A program made the position numbers and the translations under genes. Below are positions 20,152-28,936 of a DNA stretch of 64,000 bases, one piece after another (the first letter of the stretch is position 1; the number at the start of each line of letters is the position of its first letter). Source of the stretch: an uncultured Clostridia bacterium (GTDB taxonomy: Bacteria; Bacillota; Clostridia; Oscillospirales; Acutalibacteraceae); contig CANRIZ010000002.1 in the NCBI GenBank assembly GCA_947630835.1, positions 48,308-112,307 of the forward strand, written 5' to 3'. Under the pieces are notes generated by a model. It had not been told where the DNA came from. It did no database searches and saw only the letters and a list, made by a program, of their open reading frames with translations.

Positions 20152-21028
20152 AAATTCCATAGCCCTCGGCGCGTTTGACGGCTTTCACAAAGGGCATATG
20201 GCGGTAATAGAAAAAGCAAGGGAAAGTAATTTTCCGCTTTTGGTTCTGCTTTTTAACGAGCATCCTCTGAAGGTGTTGAAGGGCAACGCGCCGCCCGGGC
20301 TGATGACCGACGGCGTTTTTAAAAGAATTTGTATGGAAAACGGGCTCAACTGCCGTTTTATCGACTTTTCCGAAATCCGCAATATGTCGCCGCAAAGCTT
20401 TTTTGACGAAATTCTCATAAAGGAATTGAATGCGGGCGAAATAAGCTGCGGCGAAAACTATACTTTCGGCAAAAACGGCTCCGGCAACTGTGAAACGCTG
20501 AGGCTTTTGTGCGAAAAAAGCGGCATAAGGCTAAACACGGTCAAAACGGTAAAGTACAAGGGCGAAGCGATAAGCTCTACGAGAATACGACGGCTTATCG
20601 AAAACGGAGAGATGCGCGACGCCGCGCAAATGCTTTCAAGGCCGTTTTCCTACAGTCTTGAGGTTATAAGCGGCGACAAAATAGGCAGAAAGCTCAATTT
20701 TCCCACCGCCAACCAGATAATCCCCGACGACCTTGTGCAAATGAAGCACGGCGTTTATGCCTCGGCGGTCAAAATAGGCGCAAAGACTTACCCCGCCGTT
20801 ACGAATTTCGGCCACCGTCCGACGGTAGACGGTCAAAACGTGAGGAGCGAAACCTATATAGAGGGATTTTCGGGTAATCTTTACGGCAAAGAGGTTGAAA
20901 TATTCATACTCGAATATCTGCGTCCGGAAAAGAAATTCGGCGATACGGACGAGCTTTCCGCCGCAATTTCCCGGGATTGTAAAAAATCCGTGGGAATATT
21001 TTACAATGCACTTGAAAAATTGTTATAA
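20144..21028 (+). CDS. ribF: Bifunctional riboflavin kinase/FAD synthetase
   Basis: ALGAFDGFHKGHMAVI, SSTRIRRLIENGEM, GRKLNFPTAN; internal ATG 20144. Confidence 0.96.
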   Translation: MGRNSIALGAFDGFHKGHMAVIEKARESNFPLLVLLFNEHPLKVLKGNAPPGLMTDGVFKRICMENGLNCRFIDFSEIRNMSPQSFFDEILIKELNAGEISCGENYTFGKNGSGNCETLRLLCEKSGIRLNTVKTVKYKGEAISSTRIRRLIENGEMRDAAQMLSRPFSYSLEVISGDKIGRKLNFPTANQIIPDDLVQMKHGVYASAVKIGAKTYPAVTNFGHRPTVDGQNVRSETYIEGFSGNLYGKEVEIFILEYLRPEKKFGDTDELSAAISRDCKKSVGIFYNALEKLL

Positions 21029-21074
21029 AGATTGTAAAATATATTTGAAATATTTTTGAAAGGTGTAAAAAACT

Positions 21075-22286
21075 ATGTGGGCATTAAAAAAAGCATACTA
21101 CCGCGCATATCAAAAAATTATGAAGATTGCGCTCTACTTCCTCGATTGGTCGGAACCCGAGCTTCTCACCGGTCCCGGATGTATTTTAAAGCTTCCCGGC
21201 GTAATTAAGGAAAAAGGCATAAGCAATGTAATGATAGTTACAGATAAGGGCCTTATGAGCCTCAATTTGCTTGACGGCCTTTTTAACGAGCTTAAAGAGC
21301 AGGGAATCAATTATGTTGTTTACGACGGCGTTCAGCCCAACCCCTCTATTGAAAATATCGAGGAGGCAAGGGAGCTTTTCGTTGCAAACGGCTGTGAAGC
21401 TATGATAGCCTTCGGCGGCGGTTCGCCTATGGACTGCGCAAAGGCTGCGTGCGCAAGGGTTGTAAGGCCCAATAAAACCATCCCGCAGATGAGGGGCGTT
21501 ATGAAGGTTATGCGTAAGCTTCCCCCCTTCTTCGCAGTTCCCACCACGGCGGGTACAGGCTCGGAAACTACGGTTGCCGCAGTTGTTTCAAACACTCAAA
21601 CTCACGAAAAATATGCTATAAACGACCCGTGTCTTCGTCCCAAATTCGCGGTTCTTGACCCGGAGCTTACCGTAGGTCTTCCCCCGAAAATCACGTCTAC
21701 AACAGGTCTTGACGCTTTAACTCACGCAGTGGAAGCATACATAGGTCTTTCAAACGTTCCTTCAACGGTTGAATATGCCGAAAAGGCGGTTGACCTGATA
21801 TTCAAAAATCTTGAAACAGCCTATAACGACGGCAAGAATATCGAAGCAAGAAATCAAATGCTTTTGGCTTCGTATTACGCGGGTATGGCGTTCACAAGGG
21901 CTTACGTCGGCTACGTTCACGCCATAGCGCACAACCTCGGCGGGCTTTACGGTATTGCGCACGGTCTTGCAAATGCGGTTATTCTTCCCGTTGTTTTGGA
22001 GGAATTCGGCTCAAAGATTTATCCCTCGCTCGCAAAGCTTGCCGATATTGCGGGAATCGCGGGTCAGACTATAGAGGAAAAGGCAAAGAATTTCATTGCG
22101 GAAATTTACGCTATGAACGAGAGAATGGCTATCCCCACGGGCTTTGAGCAGATTAAGGACGACGATATTCCGACTATCGTTGCCCGCGCTATGAAAGAGG
22201 CCCATCCGCTTTATCCCGTTCCGGTAATTTGGGACGATAAAAAGCTCGCAAGCGTAGTTAAAAGGCTTCAGCTTAAAAATGACTGA
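21075..22286 (+). CDS. Iron-containing alcohol dehydrogenase
   Basis: AFGGGSPMDCAKA, VPTTAGTGSETT, DALTHAVEAYI, HAIAHNLGGLYGIAHGLANA. Confidence 0.95.
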   Translation: MWALKKAYYRAYQKIMKIALYFLDWSEPELLTGPGCILKLPGVIKEKGISNVMIVTDKGLMSLNLLDGLFNELKEQGINYVVYDGVQPNPSIENIEEARELFVANGCEAMIAFGGGSPMDCAKAACARVVRPNKTIPQMRGVMKVMRKLPPFFAVPTTAGTGSETTVAAVVSNTQTHEKYAINDPCLRPKFAVLDPELTVGLPPKITSTTGLDALTHAVEAYIGLSNVPSTVEYAEKAVDLIFKNLETAYNDGKNIEARNQMLLASYYAGMAFTRAYVGYVHAIAHNLGGLYGIAHGLANAVILPVVLEEFGSKIYPSLAKLADIAGIAGQTIEEKAKNFIAEIYAMNERMAIPTGFEQIKDDDIPTIVARAMKEAHPLYPVPVIWDDKKLASVVKRLQLKND

Positions 22287-22353
22287 CAGCGCGCTTTTAA
22301 CCTAAAAGCTTTTAACGGATAAGGCTTTTTGACAACAGAAAACAGATACAAAA

Positions 22354-22391
22354 GCTGCCCGATATTCGTTTTTTCGGATATCGGGCGGTTT
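22354..22391 (+). repeat. Hairpin at left boundary of duplicated LRR-dockerin cassette, copy 1
   Basis: gctGCCCGATATtcgttttttcggATATCGGGCggtt; same sequence at 41350. Confidence 0.8.
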
Positions 22392-22506
22392 TAATTTGTT
22401 GCAATAAGTAACAATTTTGACTCTAAAATTGTAAACAAACCCAAAAAGCGGAAATAAAATTTAAAATTTTTTCCTTGATTCTACGCGGTTTTCGGGGTGC
22501 TACGGG

Positions 22507-22567
22507 TTGTAGCGGAAAATTAAATAACTTGTAGCAGATTGTTTTTTTATTTCTGATTTTATATAAT
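22507..22567 (+). promoter_or_regulatory. Promoter plus tandem direct-repeat operator of LRR-dockerin gene 1
   Basis: TTGTAGC at 22507 and 22529 (22-bp spacing), then TTGTTT (22539) N17 TATAAT (22562); same architecture at 41504-41564. Confidence 0.75.
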
Positions 22568-22684
22568 ATTGTAAATTAAGATTGCGGTGGTAAGATTTGA
22601 ATTTCGTAAGGTCGGGGCTTTACCGAGGAAGTTGAAAATTTTACCGAAGCATCTAAAAAAAACAATAAGAAAAGAGGTTGCGCT

Positions 22685-23740
22685 ATGCAAAAAAATACTA
22701 AGCAGAAGTCGGCTGTTGCCCGCCGAAAAATTTTGTCATTGCTTTTATCATTGGCGATGATATTGACGGCTCTGCCCTTGACAGGGGTTACCGCGTTTGC
22801 GGAGGACGAAACGCACACAAGCGGATATTTTAAGTATACAGTACTTGAAGATGGCACGGCGGAGATTACAGGTTATAACGGGAAAGCGGAAACGCTTGAA
22901 ATTCCCTCAAAACTTGACGGATATACTGTTACAAGTATAGGATATGAGGCATTTAAAGATTGCGATAGCTTAACAAGCGTAACAATACCCGACAGCGTTG
23001 AGAGCATAAGCGAGGACGTATTTGGTTATTGCAACGGTTTAACGGAAATTAAAGTTGACGGGAACAACAAAAACTATTCCTCGCAGGATGGAGTGCTATT
23101 TGATAAGAACAAAACCGAGCTTATAAAATATCCCTCGGGTAATACAAGAGCCTCATATGACATTCCCAAAAGCGTTACAAGCATATGCAACAGTGCGTTT
23201 ATTAGAAGCAACAGCTTAACAAATATAACAATACCAGAGGGCGTTACAACAATAGGCGAAAGCGCATTTTTTAATTGTTACAGTTTAACAAGCGTAACAA
23301 TACCGAAAAGCGTTACAAGCATAGGCCTCGGTGCATTTTATGATTGCTATGACTTAACGGACATCTACATACTAAACAGTGAATGTTATTTGAACAATGA
23401 TTATTGGGATTATGACTGTCCCGAGACCATTCCCTCGCAAACAACAATCCACGGCTATGCGGATTCAACCGCCGAGGAATACTCAAAGAAATTCGATAAC
23501 AAGTTCGTTGTCATGAGTGGCGACCCTGCAAATCCCGACGCTCCTGTGCCGAGCGGCGATGTTAACGTCGACGGTAATCTTTCAACCGTTGACGCAAAAT
23601 GGATTTTGCAGAACATAGCCGGGTCAAGGGATTTTACGGAAGCTCAATTCAAGGCTGCCGACCTCAACGGCGACGGAAAGGTTACCACGGTCGACGCAAA
23701 GTGGGTTCTTCAGGCAGTAGCGGGAATGAGAACTGTTTAA
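22685..23740 (+). CDS. Secreted BspA-type leucine-rich-repeat protein with C-terminal type I dockerin
   Basis: Signal peptide KILSLLLSLAMILTALPLTGVTAFA; LTSVTIPDSVESISEDVFGYCN LRR units; duplicated dockerin segments VNVDGNLSTVDAKWILQNIAG / LNGDGKVTTVDAKWVLQAVAG. Confidence 0.9.
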   Translation: MQKNTKQKSAVARRKILSLLLSLAMILTALPLTGVTAFAEDETHTSGYFKYTVLEDGTAEITGYNGKAETLEIPSKLDGYTVTSIGYEAFKDCDSLTSVTIPDSVESISEDVFGYCNGLTEIKVDGNNKNYSSQDGVLFDKNKTELIKYPSGNTRASYDIPKSVTSICNSAFIRSNSLTNITIPEGVTTIGESAFFNCYSLTSVTIPKSVTSIGLGAFYDCYDLTDIYILNSECYLNNDYWDYDCPETIPSQTTIHGYADSTAEEYSKKFDNKFVVMSGDPANPDAPVPSGDVNVDGNLSTVDAKWILQNIAGSRDFTEAQFKAADLNGDGKVTTVDAKWVLQAVAGMRTV

Positions 23741-23795
23741 ACCGCGGAATCGTTTAAACAATCAAAAGCATTTATAAAAAGTTACAATAAGTAAC

Positions 23796-23837
23796 AAAAA
23801 GCGGTTATACCTTGTATGTCTCGGTATAACCGCTTTT
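23796..23837 (+). terminator. Terminator of LRR-dockerin gene 1
   Basis: AAAAGCGGTTATACC...GGTATAACCGCTTTT. Confidence 0.85.
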
Positions 23838-23854
23838 GTAATATAATTAAAAGG

Positions 23855-24000
23855 ATTTCGCAGTCTGCGGACTGCGACGAGGGCTTTGCCCTTCGACCCC
23901 ACCGACTTTTGTAAAAGTCGGGGAAAACTCTGACTGTTGCGCTCTGCAAATTTGTGCGAAGCTTTGACTGTTGTTCTCCGAAAATTTGAGCGAGGCCTTG
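23855..24000. repeat. Multi-hairpin intergenic repeat, copy 1
   Basis: ttcgcagtctgcggactgcgacgagggctttgcccttcgaccccaccgacttttgtaaaagtcggggaaaac plus tail; matches 44220 and 44502 copies. Confidence 0.85.
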
Positions 24001-24009
24001 AATATTACC

Positions 24010-24037
24010 CGCCTAAAGTTTGAACCGAACTTTAGGC
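24010..24037 (+). terminator. Hairpin after repeat copy 1
   Basis: CGCCTAAAGTTtgaaccgAACTTTAGGCG followed by tttctct. Confidence 0.5.
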
Positions 24038-24147
24038 GTTTCTCTCGCCTTAACTAAAATTCCGAACTGAAAACTTTTAATTTTTTATTGAAAAATAGTT
24101 TCTATCAATTATAATATAATTAAGAATATTTTTACGGGGAATTTAAT

Positions 24148-25755
24148 ATGAAGCTCTCTTTTTTGGGCGCCGCTCACGAAGTTACCGGAAGCTGTACCCT
24201 GCTTGAATTCAACGACAAAAAAATCTTAATCGACTGCGGTATGGAACAGGGAACGGATATTTACGAAAATTGCGAAATTCCCGTCGCTCCCTCACAAATT
24301 GACTGTCTGCTCCTTACCCATGCGCATATTGACCACTCCGGCAAAATTCCCGTCCTCACTTCAAACGGTTTTTCCGGCAAAATTTACGCCACCGATTCAA
24401 CCGCAAGGCTTTGTAAAATTATGCTCCAGGATTCGGCTCACATTCAGGAATTTGAAGTCGAATGGCGTAACCGCAAAGGCAAACGCTCCGGCAAAGAGGA
24501 TTATGTTCCGCTTTATACCGTTGAGGACGCTCTCGCCGCAATGACGCATTTTGTGGGCTGTAAATACGAGGAGAAAATCGAGGTATATGAGGATTTGTCA
24601 ATTCGCTTTATAGACGCGGGGCATCTTCTCGGCTCATCGAGCATCGAGCTTACCGTAACCGAAAACGGCGAAGAAACCGTTATTGTTTTCTCCGGCGATA
24701 TAGGCAACACCGACCAGCCTATAATCAGGGATCCGAGCTATCCCAAAAAAGCCGACTTTGTAATTATGGAAAGTACATACGGCGACCGAAGCCACGAAAA
24801 AAGGGTGGATTCCGTTACCCAATTAACGCCGATTATTCAGCGCACATTTGACAGGGGCGGCAACGTAGTTATACCGTCGTTTGCCGTCGGCAGAACCCAG
24901 GAGCTGCTGTATTTCATACGTCAAATTAAGGAAGAAGGGCTTATTAAAAACCACGATAATTTCTCGGTTTACGTTGACAGCCCTCTTGCGGTTGAGGCTA
25001 CAAATATTTTCAACATAAGCACGGAGGATTTTGACGAGGAAGCTTCGCAGCTTATAAACGCAGGGATAAATCCCATACATTTTAACGGCCTTAAAATTGC
25101 CGTCAGCTCCGACGAATCAAAGCTTATTAACTTTGATAACGAGCCTAAAATCATTATCTCCGCAAGCGGTATGTGCGAGGCGGGAAGAATCAGGCACCAT
25201 CTAAAGCATAATCTTTGGCGTCCCGAATGTTCCGTAGTTTTCGTCGGCTATCAATCCGTCGGCACTCTCGGCAGGGCTCTTGTGGAGGGTGCGGACGAGG
25301 TAAAGCTCTTCGGTGAAAAAATCAAGGTTTCCGCCGAAATTTGCGTTGTCAGCGGCATAAGCGGACACGCCGACAACAACGGGCTTATACGGTGGATTTC
25401 CTCTTTTGAGCAAAAGCCGAAGCAGGTATTTGTAAACCACGGCGAAGATATTGTGTGCGAGGTTTTCGCCTCCCGTCTGCGCGACGAGCTGAAGCTTAAC
25501 GCCGCAGCCCCGTACAACGGCGCCGAATACGACCTTACAAGAGGCGTTTGCGTTTACGAGGGCAACAAAAAGAAAATCGAAAAAAGCCAAGGCTTCAAGC
25601 AGAACACGGCAAGGCTTTCGCCCGTTTTCCAGCGTCTTATCAACGCGGGCAAGCGGCTTGAGCTTGTTATCAGGCACAACGAGGGCGGGGCTAACAAGGA
25701 CCTTGCGAAGTTTGCCGACCAGATAATCGCCCTGTGCGACAAATGGGACAGATAA
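24148..25755 (+). CDS. MBL-fold metallo-hydrolase with beta-CASP/RMMBL RNA-processing domains
   Basis: LLTHAHIDHSGKIP, FSGDIGNTDQPII, ESTYGDR, SGMCEAGRIRHHL, GISGHADNNGL. Confidence 0.93.
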   Translation: MKLSFLGAAHEVTGSCTLLEFNDKKILIDCGMEQGTDIYENCEIPVAPSQIDCLLLTHAHIDHSGKIPVLTSNGFSGKIYATDSTARLCKIMLQDSAHIQEFEVEWRNRKGKRSGKEDYVPLYTVEDALAAMTHFVGCKYEEKIEVYEDLSIRFIDAGHLLGSSSIELTVTENGEETVIVFSGDIGNTDQPIIRDPSYPKKADFVIMESTYGDRSHEKRVDSVTQLTPIIQRTFDRGGNVVIPSFAVGRTQELLYFIRQIKEEGLIKNHDNFSVYVDSPLAVEATNIFNISTEDFDEEASQLINAGINPIHFNGLKIAVSSDESKLINFDNEPKIIISASGMCEAGRIRHHLKHNLWRPECSVVFVGYQSVGTLGRALVEGADEVKLFGEKIKVSAEICVVSGISGHADNNGLIRWISSFEQKPKQVFVNHGEDIVCEVFASRLRDELKLNAAAPYNGAEYDLTRGVCVYEGNKKKIEKSQGFKQNTARLSPVFQRLINAGKRLELVIRHNEGGANKDLAKFADQIIALCDKWDR

Positions 25756-25765
25756 ATATACAGCA

Positions 25766-25795
25766 AAAAAGCTCCTCTGTTAAGGGGAGCTTTAA
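25766..25795. terminator. Terminator between convergent genes
   Basis: AAAGCTCCtctgttaaGGGGAGCTTT. Confidence 0.65.
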
Positions 25796-25835
25796 TTAAT
25801 GCCGTTATGTCAAGGTGAGCCGAACACAAGCCTTT

Positions 25836-26501
25836 TCACTTTACCCACTTTAATTTAAACATTGCAAAAGCACCGAGCAGGCTTACGACTATAGTTATGA
25901 AAATCATCGTGCCTACGGGGATTGACGGGGCGAAAATATACGCTATAATGCCGGCGGCAATAGGTAAAATCGAAATTTTCCAATACTTTGCGAAATATGA
26001 AGCCCCCAATGCGCCGAAAAGCGCCGGAATTACATATTCAAAAGCAGGCTTCAGCACCGAGCCCTCTGCGGTAATGTGCGGAAGTACGGGCGCGAACAGC
26101 AGTACGCCTATCGCAATAACAACGGTTGTGGTTATTGCCGAAGCGCCTATGGCTATTGTAGAAATAACCTCGCCCTCCTCGCTTGTGCCCTTTACGTTTG
26201 CACGCTCCATAGCGTTCATAGCGCAGGGAAGCTTTAAATTTGTAATGTTTCCCGTTACGAAGGAAAGGTAAGTTCCGCCGGCTCCCATTATGGGCGTATA
26301 TGTAAGCACCTCGATTATTGCGGTTGACCAATAAATCGGAATAACCGCCGCAAGCGCTTTTAAAAGCAAATTGAATTCGGGAAAAGCGTTATGATAAATC
26401 GAAAAAACAAGCGGAATACAAAACAGCACCGCAAGCGCGCTTACGGACCATATGCTTCCCCAGGTGTGAAGCTTGTCAAAATAAGTTTTATTTCCTTTCA
26501 T
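25836..26501 (-). CDS. Multi-TM membrane protein of unknown function, operon partner of the next gene
   Basis: 221 aa, hydrophobic, about 6 TM; adjacent to the DUF5058-like gene. Confidence 0.6.
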   Translation of the reverse strand: MKGNKTYFDKLHTWGSIWSVSALAVLFCIPLVFSIYHNAFPEFNLLLKALAAVIPIYWSTAIIEVLTYTPIMGAGGTYLSFVTGNITNLKLPCAMNAMERANVKGTSEEGEVISTIAIGASAITTTVVIAIGVLLFAPVLPHITAEGSVLKPAFEYVIPALFGALGASYFAKYWKISILPIAAGIIAYIFAPSIPVGTMIFITIVVSLLGAFAMFKLKWVK

Positions 26502-26514
26502 ATCTTTCCCCTCC

Positions 26515-27276
26515 TTATCTCCAGGTATAGGCGGCTATTTCCGCAGGCAAAACCCTTGTAAGCAGTACCGCGACGCCCATTGCGCCGAACATAGCTATCG
26601 GCAAAACAAAGGGTTCGAGCTTTTTCAAATTCTTTTTTCTGCAAAGATTGTCCAACGCTATGGTGAAAATCATTGACGACAAAAGCGTTGCGACCGACAT
26701 AACGCCTGCCGACGGCCCGTCGGACGGAACTCCCGCCACCGAGCGTGAAATAAACGCCGCAATAATACCTATAAACGCCGCGGCGGCAAGTATATCGCCG
26801 AGCGCTCCCGCCGCCTTGCTCTTTGAAGCGGCTTTTCCCATAGCTTTATGTATCTTTTTGCAAAATATGGGGAGCAGTACAAGCGGAAAACAAGAGCCTA
26901 TTGTCATAGTCCACGCTACGGTCGAAAACTGTCGGGCGTCGGTTATCTCCTTTGAAAGCGAAGAGCCCAAAACGCTCAGGGCGTTTTCCGCCGCAACGGT
27001 TTCATAAGCGAGATTGCCTATAACGGAAAGCCTTATCCACGGCAGAACTATACCGAGCGCCGAAGCCAGCGCAAGCACCGTTGCAAGTATGGAAACGGCG
27101 GGCGCAATGCTGAACAGCACGCTTGAAAGCACCGTCTGTTTCATTTTTTGCTTCTCTATGCCTATTTCCTTTCCCCTTTTCCATGCCTTTATCATAAAGA
27201 ACAGGGACTGCGCTATTACAAACGCAATTACCGCAAAGGCGAGTATGTACATCAATGCGTCGGTTTTAAAATCCAC
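26515..27276 (-). CDS. Multi-TM membrane protein, DUF5058-like
   Basis: 253 aa; VIAQSLFFMIKAWKRGKEIGI..., GVPSDGPSAGVMSVATLLSSM; family name given from recall only. Confidence 0.5.
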   Translation of the reverse strand: MDFKTDALMYILAFAVIAFVIAQSLFFMIKAWKRGKEIGIEKQKMKQTVLSSVLFSIAPAVSILATVLALASALGIVLPWIRLSVIGNLAYETVAAENALSVLGSSLSKEITDARQFSTVAWTMTIGSCFPLVLLPIFCKKIHKAMGKAASKSKAAGALGDILAAAAFIGIIAAFISRSVAGVPSDGPSAGVMSVATLLSSMIFTIALDNLCRKKNLKKLEPFVLPIAMFGAMGVAVLLTRVLPAEIAAYTWR

Positions 27277-27340
27277 TTTTCATTCCTCCTTTTTACTAAG
27301 ATTAACATACTTTTTTCCTTTTAACAAGTGTTTTGCATAT

Positions 27341-27372
27341 AAAAAATAAGGCGCGTTAACGCCTTATTTTTT
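27341..27372. terminator. Bidirectional-looking terminator downstream of dpaB
   Basis: AAAAAATAAGGCGcgttaaCGCCTTATTTTTT. Confidence 0.8.
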
Positions 27373-27393
27373 GCCTGCTATTGCCGATATTGT

Positions 27394-27963
27394 TCAAGAC
27401 GTGATGACGGGTTGAATTTGCCTGCCGTCAAGAGCCGACTTAACGGTTTCGGGGAGCTTTTTAAAATCGGCAACTATTGAATTGGGTTTGTTAACGTAAT
27501 CGTCCTGCCGCATAGGTACAAAGAAAATATGTTTTGCATTGAGTAATGCGCCTATGTTCTTCGCAGACGTTCCCAGAGCGTCGTTTGTGGAAACCGCAAT
27601 CACAACAGGTCTTTGGTTCCTTAAATGCGCTTTCACCGCAAGCGTAACGGGCGTATCGGTAATGCCGTTTGCAAGCTTCGCAAGCGTATTGCCCGTGCAG
27701 GGAGAAACGACAAGAATATCCAAAAGCTTTTTCGGCCCTATCGGTTCTGCGCCCTTTATGGTATGGATAATTTTATTTTGCGTAATTTCACTGATTTCCC
27801 TGTTAAAGCTCTCTGCCGTGCCGAACCTTGTATCTGTAATATATGCCGTTTCGGACATTATCGGAATTACATTGTACTCTTCATCTTTAAGGATTTTCAG
27901 CTGCTCAATCGCTTTTTTAAATGTGCAGAATGAACCGCACATTGCAAATCCGACATTTGTCAT
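27394..27963 (-). CDS. dpaB: Dipicolinate synthase subunit B
   Basis: Flavoprotein fold, NVGFAMCGSFCTFKKAIEQLKIL, VSPCTGNTLAKLANGITDTPVTLAVKAHLRNQRPVV. Confidence 0.93.
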   Translation of the reverse strand: MTNVGFAMCGSFCTFKKAIEQLKILKDEEYNVIPIMSETAYITDTRFGTAESFNREISEITQNKIIHTIKGAEPIGPKKLLDILVVSPCTGNTLAKLANGITDTPVTLAVKAHLRNQRPVVIAVSTNDALGTSAKNIGALLNAKHIFFVPMRQDDYVNKPNSIVADFKKLPETVKSALDGRQIQPVITS

Positions 27964-27975
27964 AGCAGTCCTCCT

Positions 27976-28797
27976 TTAAAAAAGACTTTCCGCTTTTTTG
28001 CCGATAAGCTCTCCCGCCTTCTCGGGATAATATTTTCCGGGCAGTCCGAGCGCCCTGATAAGCGTAAGCGGGCATTTTCGGGCGACGCTTTCCTCAACGC
28101 CGAACGGCGCGGAAGCTATATCGACAATTATCGCGTTGCTTTTTGCTTTTCTCAATAAGCTTTCATTGAGAATTAAAGCGGGAACTGTATTGATAATAAT
28201 GTCAAATTCGTTTATTTCTTGTGTAAAGTCAGAAAGCTTTACATATTTGTAATTCATTGAAACAGCGTCGGTTTTGGCTTTTTCGCTCCTTGCGGCAACG
28301 GAAAAATCAACGCCTTTTTCGTATAGCCTTTTTGCAAGCGCCTTAGCCGTCCTGCCAAAGCCCGTAACCGCCGTTTTCATTTTAAAAATATCAATATCCC
28401 TATCCGAAAGGACGTCAAAAACGGCGTCGGCGGTAAGCTCCGCGTTTTCTTCTATCATATCCTCGCTGTAATAATCAAAGCATTGAGCGCCGCATTTTTC
28501 CGCTTGCGATTTAAAATCTTCGCTCAACATTCCGCCTATAATTTTGTCGCCTTTTTTTATATGGGACAAAAGCTCGTCAACGCTCATTCCCTTATAATTT
28601 TTATCAATATTTATATTTTCACCGTCGCGGGAAAAGGGCAAGGGTAAAATTATTACTGACTTTTCCTTTATCGCTTTGAAAAATTCGGTCGGATTTTTCT
28701 CATAGCCTACAGCCTCGTAACCTTTTGAAACGAGATATTTTTCTGTATATAAACGGCGTTTATCTCCGCCGATAAAGAGCAGTCTGCCATTATTCAT
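27976..28797 (-). CDS. dpaA: Dipicolinate synthase subunit A
   Basis: GGDKRRLYTEKYL, TAVTGFGRTAKALAKRL, IINTVPALIL, RALGLPGKYYPEKAG; adjacent to dpaB. Confidence 0.93.
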   Translation of the reverse strand: MNNGRLLFIGGDKRRLYTEKYLVSKGYEAVGYEKNPTEFFKAIKEKSVIILPLPFSRDGENINIDKNYKGMSVDELLSHIKKGDKIIGGMLSEDFKSQAEKCGAQCFDYYSEDMIEENAELTADAVFDVLSDRDIDIFKMKTAVTGFGRTAKALAKRLYEKGVDFSVAARSEKAKTDAVSMNYKYVKLSDFTQEINEFDIIINTVPALILNESLLRKAKSNAIIVDIASAPFGVEESVARKCPLTLIRALGLPGKYYPEKAGELIGKKAESLF

Positions 28798-28936
28798 CTT
28801 AACACCTCCGCTTTAATTCTACAATACATAGTATGAAAAAGAAAGTTTTATTGTGAAAATAAAATTGGGGGTTTAAAAAGGCGTAAATTTGCAATATAAT
28901 ATATGTAATAAATTTTTAAATAAGCAGGTAATCGTT

